Shown here piece by piece: positions 44,570 through 52,844 of a DNA stretch of 64,000 nucleotides. Numbering within the stretch: the first letter of the stretch is position 1; every line of letters begins with the position of its first letter. The stretch is taken from positions 1-64,000 of the forward strand of contig SVTV01000005.1 of NCBI GenBank assembly GCA_015063605.1, in the 5' to 3' direction. Position numbers and translations under genes: made by a program. This DNA comes from Oscillospiraceae bacterium (GTDB taxonomy: Bacteria > Bacillota > Clostridia > Oscillospirales > SIG627). The notes beneath the pieces are model-generated. The model ran no database searches and had not been told where the DNA came from. It worked only from the letters and a program-made list of their open reading frames with translations.

Positions 44570-45877
44570 ATGAAAAATGAAAATATCTTAAAGATGCTCA
44601 AAGAGCTGCAAAAGAGTAATATTGACGAATTGAATGTTCCGGAAAACGTGCCTGCCTTCTCCTCCGGAAAAGAAAAAGAGATATTAAAGGCAATGCGAAA
44701 GCTTGAAAAGGAACGGGAAAGAACGATAAAAGCACTGGCATGCCGCAGATCCTCACGCTTTTTACGGAGACTACCCGCGGCGATCGTTCTTGTCGTACTT
44801 CTGGCAAGCACGCTGATAATGTTTTCGGGCGCTTTCTTTGAAAGCTTCAATACAGATTTCAACAACAGTCCGTATATATTGTACGATGCGATGATCATCG
44901 ATTTTGAAAACGGTACCGCAGCACCTGCCAAAGGTCTTGAAAATGCCCGTTTTTCCCACGGATTCACCGGTTATTATCATCGATACGGAAGCATGATAGC
45001 ATTGACACTACGAAGGGAAGCTTTCGGGATTTATCCCTACGGGTATAATTTTTACGGATACAATATAGAAACGAACGAAACATTTAAATTTGATTATGTT
45101 TCGCAGGAAACGAAAAACTTCATTTTCGGCAACAAGAATAAGTTTTACGCATTGGACTCTTCAGATCCCAGCAGCGATACGGAGCAGTATTTTCTTGTAG
45201 AGTTTGATTTATCCGACGGAAGCTCAAAGAAGCTTTTCGATCTTCCGAAAAAGACAATGCCCGAGCATATTCACTACACGACCACAGAATCTCTGCGTCC
45301 CTTTGCGGCAGATGATAAGTATATTTATTCCTACATTGATTATGAAGGAATATACAGAACAAAGCTCGACGGAAGCAAAACCGAATTGATCTACAGAGGA
45401 TTTGTTTACCATCCCGAAAAATGCGCCAACGGGTACATTTATTTTGAGAGTATGGATGCGGAGATCATATCCATCGGCGGAATTGCGCGCGTAAGCATGA
45501 ATATGTACCGTATTCCAATGAAGGGCGGCAAGCGTGAGCTCTTCTGTGCTCCCTTGGAAACAAAGCACTTTTATCCGTGGATAAACAAAGAAACGGGATA
45601 TGTCTATTACAGAAGCGTAAAAGAAGGTACGGAATACTTACCCGACGATTTTTATGTAGTAAGGGAGCCCGGTAAGATAGAGCTCTTATACGAAGTGGAT
45701 GACGATATCCATATCGATTACAGCGATGCCAGAACGCATGAGGATTATGTCTATGCCAAATACAGAACGATCACCCTGAAGCATTACCACGGATACAGAT
45801 ACTCGGAGTACTATCCCGAGCTGATAGTGATCAACGGCAAGACCGGAGAAGTGAAAAAGATAGCTCTTCCCGAATAA
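44570..45877 (+). CDS. Putative membrane anti-sigma partner with beta-propeller-like ectodomain
   Basis: The 435-residue product has a cytoplasmic N-terminus (1-66, helical, charged), one membrane helix (about 67-89) and an extracellular domain rich in Tyr and strands such as FAADDKYIYSYIDYEG, ANGYIYFESM and EDYVYAKY, which resembles DUF5050-type propellers. Its position after the ECF gene and the topology suggest an anti-sigma factor that releases the sigma on an outside signal. No classic zinc anti-sigma motif (HxxxCxxC) is seen. A second, decayed copy lies at 48755-49373. Confidence 0.75.
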   Translation: MKNENILKMLKELQKSNIDELNVPENVPAFSSGKEKEILKAMRKLEKERERTIKALACRRSSRFLRRLPAAIVLVVLLASTLIMFSGAFFESFNTDFNNSPYILYDAMIIDFENGTAAPAKGLENARFSHGFTGYYHRYGSMIALTLRREAFGIYPYGYNFYGYNIETNETFKFDYVSQETKNFIFGNKNKFYALDSSDPSSDTEQYFLVEFDLSDGSSKKLFDLPKKTMPEHIHYTTTESLRPFAADDKYIYSYIDYEGIYRTKLDGSKTELIYRGFVYHPEKCANGYIYFESMDAEIISIGGIARVSMNMYRIPMKGGKRELFCAPLETKHFYPWINKETGYVYYRSVKEGTEYLPDDFYVVREPGKIELLYEVDDDIHIDYSDARTHEDYVYAKYRTITLKHYHGYRYSEYYPELIVINGKTGEVKKIALPE

Positions 45878-46021
45878 GCTTTTATAAGCCGAGTTGTTGA
45901 TATAAGAGCAGATCGGAATTTCCGCTTGTTAAACAGATCCTTCGTTTTGATACCAAAGCAATTTAAAAAATGTAAAAACAGCGTTTCCCCTCTTCTCTGC
46001 ATTCTTAGCGGAGAAAACACG

Positions 46022-46057
46022 AACACCACCAAGGAAATTTCTTTGGTGGTGTTTTTA
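46022..46057 (+). terminator. Rho-independent terminator
   Basis: ACACCACCAA pairs with TTGGTGGTGT, then TTTTTAT. It ends the ECF copy 1 transcript 145 bases downstream. The stretch 45878-46021 shows nothing else. Confidence 0.85.
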
Positions 46058-46078
46058 TATTGGCGGTAGCTTTCCAAA

Positions 46079-46101
46079 GCCTCCCTTGTGTAAAGGGAGC
46101 C
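46079..46101 (+). repeat. Hairpin fragment of a dispersed clostridial repeat
   Basis: GCCTCCCTT pairs with AAGGGAGCC (one mismatch) around GTGTA. I recall sequences beginning AAAGCCTCCCTTGTGTAAAG as common in intergenic DNA of gut Clostridia, so this may be a repeat fragment marking the edge of an inserted segment. Confidence 0.4.
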
Positions 46102-46229
46102 TTATATGCACCATCCCTCTGCGGATAGTGGGTTCGAGCTTCTGCCCGATTGTGTGTGGACGTCCACGCGCTATGCTTGCCCCAGACGCGAGAGTCTTGG
46201 ATTTCTACCTGCGGTAGATATCTTCCGAC

Positions 46230-46258
46230 TTGAAGAAGCTCCGATTTCGTGCTATAAT
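46230..46258 (+). promoter_or_regulatory. Promoter for the XRE-PolC-like gene
   Basis: TTGAAG (46230-46235), a 17-bp spacer and TATAAT (46253-46258), then an ACGGAGG site and the ATG at 46286. The transcript leader would be only about 20 bases. Confidence 0.8.
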
Positions 46259-46285
46259 ATAATCAGCAAGCAGACGGAGGATATT

Positions 46286-47704
46286 ATGAGAGACTATAGT
46301 TTTGGTAATTTTCTGCATGAGCTAAGATCGCGTAGAGGCCTTACGCAGTATCAGCTCGGCGCGCTCGTCGGCGTTTCCGACAAGGCGGTTTCAAAATGGG
46401 AGAACGGTTCTTCCAAACCGCAGAGCAATATTTTATATAAGCTCAGTGAAATACTCGAGGTTAGTGTCGATGAGCTTCTGACTTGCAAATATCATTCCTT
46501 TGAAAAGAAGGATACAAAAGGAGTATTTGCAATGAAAAAACAACTATGGGAAAAGGTCTTTGATACTATACGCGAACGTTATGGGGATTCGGTACCTATT
46601 GAAATAATGAACCGTTTGCTGTCAGAACACGCAGAAATGCAGTATACGGATATGATCGTAAGTTTAGATTTGTTGTCCGTACTTGCCGCGGAAGCCAAAA
46701 AGCAAGGCGAGCATATTCACGTACTTGGCGGAACGGGGGCATCTTTTGTCGCGTATCTTCTCGGAGCGACGGAGACGAGTCCATTGAAACCGCATTATTA
46801 TTGCCCGAATTGTCGCACGGTTATCTTTGATAACAGCGCGGATGACTCTTTTGACCTTCCTCGGAAAAAATGTTCTTGCGGAAAAGAAATGCAAACGGAC
46901 GGACATAATCTGCCGTTCGAAACTTATCGCCACGCTGTACAAACGACCACGGGGTGTTATGTGGCGATGTCTCCGCGTTTTTTGAAAGCTGCCAAAACCG
47001 TCATAGATACCTATTTTAAGGAGTGTGAACTGACCGCTGCAGAACAGGAAGAAAATCGTCACATAACTTATACCGCCTCTTCGGACAAATCCGTTTGTTC
47101 CGTTACATTTTTAGCAAATACAGAGTTTGAACGGTATCAAGCCTTGGAACGCGCAACAGCAACAGCGTTTGGGAGAGTAAATTTTTCTCAAGCTGAAGTA
47201 CTTGCCGAGTTTCAAAGGGGAAATACCAATGGTATTACGGAGTTAGGTTCGAAATTTTGTAAAAATATAGTAGAACAAGTTGTGCCTCAATCATTTTATG
47301 ATTTGATTCAGATCGCGGGATTGTCTCACGGCATAGGAGTATGGTTTGACAATGCGAGGGATCTCATAAGTCAAGGTGTTGACGTAAAAAATGTGATCGC
47401 TTATCGCGACGATGTGTTCAATGATATAAAGGAAAAGATGATAGCCAAAGGATTAACCGATACGGGATTTGCATATAAGGTGATGGAAGATGTACGTCGG
47501 GGATCCTATGCAAAAAACGGTATTCCCGATGAGATTACATTCAGTCTGAAAGAAATCGGTCTGGAGGATTGGTTTGTCGATTCAATCGGAAAGATTCAAT
47601 ATTTGTTACAAAAAGCACACGGCGTTACCATGGTCAAATTATCGGCAACGCTGATGTGGTATAAGATTCATTATCCAAAGGAATTTGCCGAAATCATGTT
47701 GTGA
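46286..47704 (+). CDS. XRE helix-turn-helix fused to a PolC-core-like domain without the catalytic Asp motifs
   Basis: Residues 1-65 are an XRE/Cro DNA-binding domain (RRGLTQYQLGALVGVSDKAVSKWENG in part: LTQYQLGALVGVSDKAVSKW). Residues 95-472 follow the order of the PolC polymerase core. VLGGTGASFVAYLLGATE matches the SRGSVGSSFVA region. YYCPNC and CSCGKEMQTDGHNLPFET match the zinc finger (C173, C176, C196, C198). AGLSHGIGVWFDNARDLI, AYRDD, GFAYKVMEDVRRG and IGKIQYLLQKAH match the thumb/finger blocks. The stretch that should carry PDIDLNFSG and LDILGHDDP is replaced by about 100 residues lacking both, so polymerase activity is not expected. The ATG at 46286 is chosen for its ribosome site and promoter. 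Function unknown; a regulator that mimics or senses replicase is one idea. Confidence 0.85.
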   Translation: MRDYSFGNFLHELRSRRGLTQYQLGALVGVSDKAVSKWENGSSKPQSNILYKLSEILEVSVDELLTCKYHSFEKKDTKGVFAMKKQLWEKVFDTIRERYGDSVPIEIMNRLLSEHAEMQYTDMIVSLDLLSVLAAEAKKQGEHIHVLGGTGASFVAYLLGATETSPLKPHYYCPNCRTVIFDNSADDSFDLPRKKCSCGKEMQTDGHNLPFETYRHAVQTTTGCYVAMSPRFLKAAKTVIDTYFKECELTAAEQEENRHITYTASSDKSVCSVTFLANTEFERYQALERATATAFGRVNFSQAEVLAEFQRGNTNGITELGSKFCKNIVEQVVPQSFYDLIQIAGLSHGIGVWFDNARDLISQGVDVKNVIAYRDDVFNDIKEKMIAKGLTDTGFAYKVMEDVRRGSYAKNGIPDEITFSLKEIGLEDWFVDSIGKIQYLLQKAHGVTMVKLSATLMWYKIHYPKEFAEIML

Positions 47705-47710
47705 TTACTT

Positions 47711-47932
47711 GGGGGCGTCGCATTAAGCGACGCCCCCGCTAAAACAGCGGACGAAAATAGGGGACGGGAACCCGCTATTTGGAATTGCGAAATTCGCAAT
47801 TCATGAAACTTGAACGTTTTTGGCGTGCTTTAGTACGAATTTTTACGTAATTTCGGTGCCAAAACGATGAATTTTATTCATCGAGTTCAATTTCAGGGCT
47901 TGGCTCACGTTAGTGAGACAGCCCCTTTTCTT
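47711..47932 (+). repeat. Hairpin-rich ~200-bp repeat, copy A
   Basis: Starts six bases after the XRE-PolC stop. It contains the perfect hairpin GGGGGCGTCG/CGACGCCCCC, then CGCT/AGCG, a 21-base palindrome at 47782-47802 (only in this copy), CGATGAAT/ATTCATCG, and a GGCT-GCTCAC/GTGAG-AGCCC hairpin ending in TTTTCTTT. Apart from the palindrome and one base, it is identical to copy B at 49424-49624. It may be an RNA element or a small mobile repeat that also ends transcription. Confidence 0.8.
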
Positions 47933-48009
47933 TGCTTTCTGCGTATCAAAAAGCCACCACGAAAATCATGGTGACTGATTTCATTTTACCGCTAACTGTG
48001 CACTCCGTC

Positions 48010-48048
48010 GGGGCTGCCTCACTTTTTTGCGGGGCAGCCCGTTTTCTT
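48010..48048 (+). terminator. Strong hairpin before ECF copy 2
   Basis: GGGCTGCC pairs with GGCAGCCC (48011-48040) and is followed by GTTTTCTT. The stretch 47933-48009 also holds a small CACCA/TGGTG hairpin. No gene is seen between 47705 and 48203. Confidence 0.65.
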
Positions 48049-48203
48049 ATGCGTGATTCTCACTTTTAATGCGTTTTTTGCAGATCGCACTTATATGTAG
48101 AAATATTTTTTTAAAAATGTTATAATTATTTTGAAAACCGTGATACACTTTGTTTTTTTGGAAAAGATCCGAATAGATCGGGAAAAAGAAAGGGGTGCTT
48201 ATT

Positions 48204-48758
48204 ATGTTGTTCACAGTTACAAATGATCTTAAAGAACGCAGTCTTGCAGAAGAGCTTTTTCTTACATACAAAGAAAAAATGTACCGTATCGCTGTCTCCA
48301 TTCTTAAAAACTCTCCCGATGCTGAGGACGCAGTAATGGATGCCGCATTGTCAATAGTAAAAAATATTTCTTTATTTTCACCGCTTCCGCAAAACAAACG
48401 GGAATCCCTGATCGTTATAATAGCCAGAAACACCGCTATAAACCGATATCGAAAAAACAAAAGGGGCAATACAGTCTTCTTTGATGAAGCCTACGAAAAT
48501 ATGCCGGATAATGAGCCTACTCCGGAGGAGCTTTTTATCATGGATGAGTCGTATGACGTTCTGCTTGGTGAGATCATGTCCCTTGAACCGCTATACCGCG
48601 ATATTATCGTTATGAAGTTTTTATATGACCGTGATAACAAAACTATAGCGGACCTGTTGGGGATAGCGGAATCCACCGTCAGAGTGAGACTTTGGCGTGC
48701 TAAAGCTCTGCTTGAAAACATACGAAACAAAAATAAGAAAAGGAGAATAATGTCATGA
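48204..48758 (+). CDS. ECF sigma factor, copy 2
   Basis: A 184-residue ECF sigma closely related to copy 1 at 44020; the first 60 residues differ at few positions (YRIAVSILKNSPDAEDAVMDAALS) and region 4 again ends IAESTVRVRLWRAKALL. The ATG at 48204 is chosen since AAAGAAAGGGG lies ahead; a GTG nine bases earlier is possible. The stop overlaps the start of its partner gene by four bases. The sigma itself is intact although the partner is broken, so it may be unrestrained or controlled by copy 1's partner. Confidence 0.9.
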   Translation: MLFTVTNDLKERSLAEELFLTYKEKMYRIAVSILKNSPDAEDAVMDAALSIVKNISLFSPLPQNKRESLIVIIARNTAINRYRKNKRGNTVFFDEAYENMPDNEPTPEELFIMDESYDVLLGEIMSLEPLYRDIIVMKFLYDRDNKTIADLLGIAESTVRVRLWRAKALLENIRNKNKKRRIMS

Positions 48759-49373
48759 AAAACGCAAACCTCGTAAAAGCTCTTGAAGAGCTTGAAAAAA
48801 GCAATATCGATGAGCTCGGCGACCGTGAAAACGAATCAAGGTTATCCGACAAAAAGACAAGAGAGATCCTTAATGCCATCGAGAATAATGAACGCAAGGA
48901 TGATGAAGCTTTGAAAACAAGGATGCCTGTACGCAAATCTTCACGGCTTTTGCGCAGATTACCCGTTGCGGTCATTCTCATCGCCCTTATAACAAGCGCA
49001 TTGATGATCTTCAGCGGTGCCTTCTCGGATAAGTCCGAAACGAATCCGAACAAGGAATTTGTTCCGTTGTTTGATAACAACCCGTATTATATCTACGAAT
49101 CGTTACTCGGTCCCACACTTGTCAACATGGATGAGTGCTCGGTAACGGTCATAGACGAAATACCCGAAGTTTATAAAGATTCCAGATTTTACGGACCCTT
49201 CCATTTTTACAGTAACACAATAGCCCTCGCCGTAAGAAGCCGAAACAGGATACGTTTATTACAGAAACTTAAAGAAAGGCGACGGCTTCAAAGCGGGCAC
49301 GATGTCTTCTTCCGATGATATTTACGTAGTAAGGAAGCCGGGAGAGATGAAAAAGATAAGTATAACCGAATAA
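48755..49373 (+). pseudogene. Decayed anti-sigma-like partner of ECF copy 2
   Basis: The N-terminus (KALEELEKSNIDELGDREN, membrane helix about residues 70-90) matches the intact partner at 44570. After SNTIALAVRSR the frame jumps: about 190 codons of the ectodomain are missing and the remainder is read in another frame, ending at 49318. In the shifted frame the DNA still encodes ETGYVYYRNLKKGDGFKAG and DDIYVVRKPGEMKKISITE, matching the C-terminus of the intact copy, with a stop at 49371-49373. This is an internal deletion with frameshift. Confidence 0.88.
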
Positions 49374-49423
49374 CCACAGATGAAGCTAATGCATTGCTAA
49401 TGCATTGCACATAAAAGAAAAAA

Positions 49424-49624
49424 GGGGGCGTCGCATTAAGCGACGCCCCCGCTAAAACAGCGGACGAAAATAGGGGACGGGAACCCGCTATTTTCGGAAA
49501 CTTGAACGTTTTTGGCGTGTTTTAGTACGAATTTTTACGTAATTTCGGTGCCAAAACGATGAATTTTATTCATCGAGTTCAATTTCAGGGCTTGGCTCAC
49601 GTTAGTGAGACAGCCCCTTTTCTT
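49424..49624 (+). repeat. Hairpin-rich ~200-bp repeat, copy B
   Basis: Second copy of the element at 47711-47932, beginning 51 bases after the decayed partner gene and ending beside the ABC-F gene. It lacks the 21-base palindrome of copy A, has TCGG in its place, and has one further base change (TGTTTTAG versus TGCTTTAG). Confidence 0.8.
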
Positions 49625-49642
49625 CCTTTATATTATTTTTTC

Positions 49643-51529
49643 TTACGTATTTTCATCGAGAAATGCGTAAAGCCTTTCCATTTCCTCGTCTATGGCGCAT
49701 CTTTCCTCGGAAAGGGCTGAAAGCTTTTTATAATCGGAGGCATTCTGTATTTCCTCCTCCGTTATTGCTTCAAGACGCTCTTCAAGCTCCGCAATGCGTT
49801 TTTCTGCTTTTTCCACATCTCTTACACGTTTCTTTTCCTTGGCTCTGTCCTCCTTGGCTTTAAGGTAATTGAGCTTGTTAAGAGAAACGCTTTTTTCTTC
49901 GGAGGAAGAATTATCCTCTTCGGGGAAAAAGACACTTCGTTTTTCCGTATAATCGTCATAGCTTCCCTTGAAGTCGGCAAGATTCTCGCCGCCTATTTCA
50001 AGTATATGATCCGCAAGACACTTTATAAAATATCTGTCATGGGACACGGCTATGATAGTACCGTTGAAGGTCTTCAATGCATTTTCAAGAGCCTCTCTCG
50101 ATTTTATATCGAGATGGTTCGTAGGCTCATCCAGGATCAGTACGTTTATTTTCTTTGAAAAGAGCTTAGCCAATGTAAGCCTTGCTCTTTCACCGCCCGA
50201 AAGAACGCTTACCTCCTTGAAAACATCCTCTCCCTTGAACATGAATATTGCAAGAAGGCTTCTTATTTCCGTTTCCGTGACCTTTTCGTCATTCCACAGC
50301 TCGGAAAGGACCGTGTTATTGGGATCAAGCCCCTGAGATTCCTGATCGTAATATCCCACACGGCAATTGTAACCAAAGGTTACCTTCCCCTTAAGAGGCG
50401 AAAGCTTATTCATGAGAAGCTTCAAAAGAGTCGATTTTCCGCATCCGTTTCTTCCTATTATAAAGAAGCGTTCATTTCTTTTCACTTCAAAGGAAAGATC
50501 ACGGAACAATTCCCTGCCGTTAAAGCCCATTGCAAGCTCCTTAACGGAGAGAACATCGTTTCCGCTTGCCGTAACATCCTTAAAAGAAAACCTCAACGAA
50601 TCGGGCTCATCCTCGGGCTTTTCCACCTTGACCATTCTTTCTATAGCCTTTTCACGGCTTTCGGCGGCAATTATATTACGTTCTCTGTTCCATCTCCTCT
50701 GCTGCTCGATATACTCACGCAGTCTTGCAATTTCCTTCTGCTGTGTCTTGTAATGCTTCTCGGCGATCTCTCTGTCCTTTTCCTTACGTACTCTGTATTC
50801 GGAATAAGCGCAAGGATAAAGAACTGCTTTGCCGTTTTCTATCTCCAAGGTCTTATTTGTGACCTTATCAAGAAAATATCTGTCATGAGAAACAACGATA
50901 ACCGTTCTTTTAAGCTTTTTAAGATGATCCTCAAGCCATGCGATGCTCGCCATATCAAGATGGTTCGTAGGCTCATCCAGGATTATTATATCCGGATTGA
51001 TAAGAAGCAATCGAACAAGGGCAAGAGCGGTCTTCTGACCGCCCGACAGAAGAGATATTTTCTTTTCAAACATCTCATCTCCGAAGCCCAATCTGTTCAA
51101 TGTGCTTTTTGTTCTGTTTTTATATTCGTATCCGCCGTTTTTCTTATATTCCTCGGTAAGTCTTGAAAGCTCTCCCGGAAGATATTCCGGAAAATCGGGC
51201 TTTGAAAGCTCCTTTTCTATTTCCGCAAGGCGTTTTTCTATCCGTATACAGTCGGAAAACACATTGAGCATTTCCTCGTATACTGTCTTCTCGCTGTCGA
51301 GGGCATCCTGCTGAGAAAGCATTCCCATTGTCTTTTCACGGGCAACGGCAACGACACCGTCTGTTTTTTCAAACTCTCCCGTTATGACCTTAAGAAGCGT
51401 GGTCTTTCCCGCACCGTTCACACCGATAACGGCGAGCTTATCTCCCTCTTCAACGGCGAAGGACACATTCTCAAACAATACATCCACACCGAAGGCAACG
51501 GATACGTTACTGCAATTCAATATAGTCAT
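49643..51529 (-). CDS. ABC-F family ATPase
   Basis: A 628-residue soluble protein with two ABC domains and no membrane segments. Walker A sites are GVNGAGKTT (36-44) and GRNGCGKST, signatures LLSGGQKTALA and LSGGERARLTLA, and Walker B sites both followed by EPTNHLD. The linker (PtIM) of charged helices follows the first domain (YKTQQKEIARLREYIEQQRR) and a C-terminal coiled coil ends it. ABC-F proteins act on the ribosome, some giving antibiotic resistance; this one resembles the housekeeping/Uup-YkpA type. It lies 25 bases after the MFS gene. Confidence 0.92.
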   Translation of the reverse strand: MTILNCSNVSVAFGVDVLFENVSFAVEEGDKLAVIGVNGAGKTTLLKVITGEFEKTDGVVAVAREKTMGMLSQQDALDSEKTVYEEMLNVFSDCIRIEKRLAEIEKELSKPDFPEYLPGELSRLTEEYKKNGGYEYKNRTKSTLNRLGFGDEMFEKKISLLSGGQKTALALVRLLLINPDIIILDEPTNHLDMASIAWLEDHLKKLKRTVIVVSHDRYFLDKVTNKTLEIENGKAVLYPCAYSEYRVRKEKDREIAEKHYKTQQKEIARLREYIEQQRRWNRERNIIAAESREKAIERMVKVEKPEDEPDSLRFSFKDVTASGNDVLSVKELAMGFNGRELFRDLSFEVKRNERFFIIGRNGCGKSTLLKLLMNKLSPLKGKVTFGYNCRVGYYDQESQGLDPNNTVLSELWNDEKVTETEIRSLLAIFMFKGEDVFKEVSVLSGGERARLTLAKLFSKKINVLILDEPTNHLDIKSREALENALKTFNGTIIAVSHDRYFIKCLADHILEIGGENLADFKGSYDDYTEKRSVFFPEEDNSSSEEKSVSLNKLNYLKAKEDRAKEKKRVRDVEKAEKRIAELEERLEAITEEEIQNASDYKKLSALSEERCAIDEEMERLYAFLDENT

Positions 51530-51553
51530 TTATAATTCCTTAGAATTCTAGAG

Positions 51554-52774
51554 TTATTTATGTTTTTTCAAAAAGACCGCCATTATCAAAGCACCGCAGA
51601 TGATAAGACCCGCCCAAAGAAGGACCGTGCCGCCCCATCCGAAAAGTGTGCTGAAAAATGCGAATCCGTATGCGCTCAAAGCACTTCCTATATAAGTAAA
51701 GGAATTCAACACTCCCGATATCGTGGAAATATTTCCGCTTTCCTTGAATCTCGAAGGCAAAACGCAGATAAGAAGCTGGTTTACACCGTGCATACATCCC
51801 GTAAGAAGCGCCATAAGAGCAACGGATGCAACAGCGGAACCGCTGTAAATAAAGCTCAACACAAGTGCGCTCAGGAAAGACGGAATAAAGAGGATGAATG
51901 CTGTCTTCGTTTCGCTTCCGATCTTCTTTCTCAGCTTTTCCGTTAAAGTAATGCTGATTATTGCAAAAATAGGAAGAATGGATGCCGTCAGGATAGAGCT
52001 TGAAGTATCTATACCGAAGACCTCATTTATATAAGTGGGAAGCCAAGTGGTAACTCCGTCACGCAAAGCACCCTGTATTATTATTACGGGAGCGAGAAGT
52101 GCTATACCCGATGTAAAAATAAACTTTACAAAGCCGCCTTTTTTCTCTTTTTTCTCGTTTTTTTCGTTCTTTTCTTCCGATCTCTTCATCATTGAATCGA
52201 ATCGTGGATATAGAACGAACCAGATAATACCCGTCGCCAATGCCCAAAGGGCTGAAAACGCAAAGGACATTCTCCAAGAAAAGAGTTTGACGCATAATGC
52301 CGTCAGCACATATGTAAAGATAGTGCCCACATTCGCAGATACAGTCACACCCGATGCCACGGTGGAATAGTCATCACCTTCAAGATGATCTACCATTGCA
52401 CGTACGAGGGGAGGCCAAAGGAAGGATTGGAAAAAACCGTTCAAGCTCCACACCCCTATCATCAGATACACATTCGATACGGCGGAAACGGTAAGATTAC
52501 ACAAAGCCGTACCCGCAAGACCCACCGCAATAAGTATACGAGGCTTTATCTTATCGCCCAAAATACCGCTTATTATCTGACCTATACCGTAGGTCATAAA
52601 GCCTGCGGTAACGGAAAGTCCTATGATCTCCTTTGCCACATCAAGTGCCACCACCATTTCGGCGATAGCCGCCGCCATATTGTGGCGTGTTATATAGCTT
52701 GCAAAATATGCCGCACAGCACATTGCTCCGAAGAGCAACACCTGTTTTGATGCCTTTGTTTTATTTCCACCCAT
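51554..52774 (-). CDS. MFS transporter (GlpT/UhpT-type organophosphate antiporter-like)
   Basis: The 406-residue product has about twelve membrane segments with a cytoplasmic charged loop (RFDSMMKRSEEKNEKNEKKEKKGG in part: EKNEKNEKKEKKGG) in the middle. The YFASYITRHNMAAAI segment and GQIISGILGDKIKPRILI are typical of the organophosphate:phosphate antiporter subfamily, which includes GlpT. The substrate is inferred only at subfamily level. The ATG at 52774 is preferred over a GTG at 52801 because GAAAGG precedes it. It is in the same direction as the ABC-F gene and ends 25 bases before it. Confidence 0.85.
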   Translation of the reverse strand: MGGNKTKASKQVLLFGAMCCAAYFASYITRHNMAAAIAEMVVALDVAKEIIGLSVTAGFMTYGIGQIISGILGDKIKPRILIAVGLAGTALCNLTVSAVSNVYLMIGVWSLNGFFQSFLWPPLVRAMVDHLEGDDYSTVASGVTVSANVGTIFTYVLTALCVKLFSWRMSFAFSALWALATGIIWFVLYPRFDSMMKRSEEKNEKNEKKEKKGGFVKFIFTSGIALLAPVIIIQGALRDGVTTWLPTYINEVFGIDTSSSILTASILPIFAIISITLTEKLRKKIGSETKTAFILFIPSFLSALVLSFIYSGSAVASVALMALLTGCMHGVNQLLICVLPSRFKESGNISTISGVLNSFTYIGSALSAYGFAFFSTLFGWGGTVLLWAGLIICGALIMAVFLKKHK

Positions 52775-52844
52775 GTTATTGACAACGCCTTTCTTCCGCA
52801 CCGGTAATATCGATCACTGAATATTTATACCTTTTCTTCAGTAT

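Noticed and set aside
46129-46160. GGTTCGAGC, resembling a tRNA T-loop
   Set aside because: The flanking bases do not form a T-stem, and no acceptor or anticodon arm can be drawn.
46106-46285. 60-codon in-frame extension upstream of the XRE-PolC start
   Set aside because: It would include the promoter and lacks a ribosome site; the ATG at 46286 starts the helix-turn-helix domain properly.
47711-49624. Repeats as a CRISPR array or insertion sequence ends
   Set aside because: Only two long copies in direct orientation, no regular spacers, no transposase; better described as a structured dispersed repeat.
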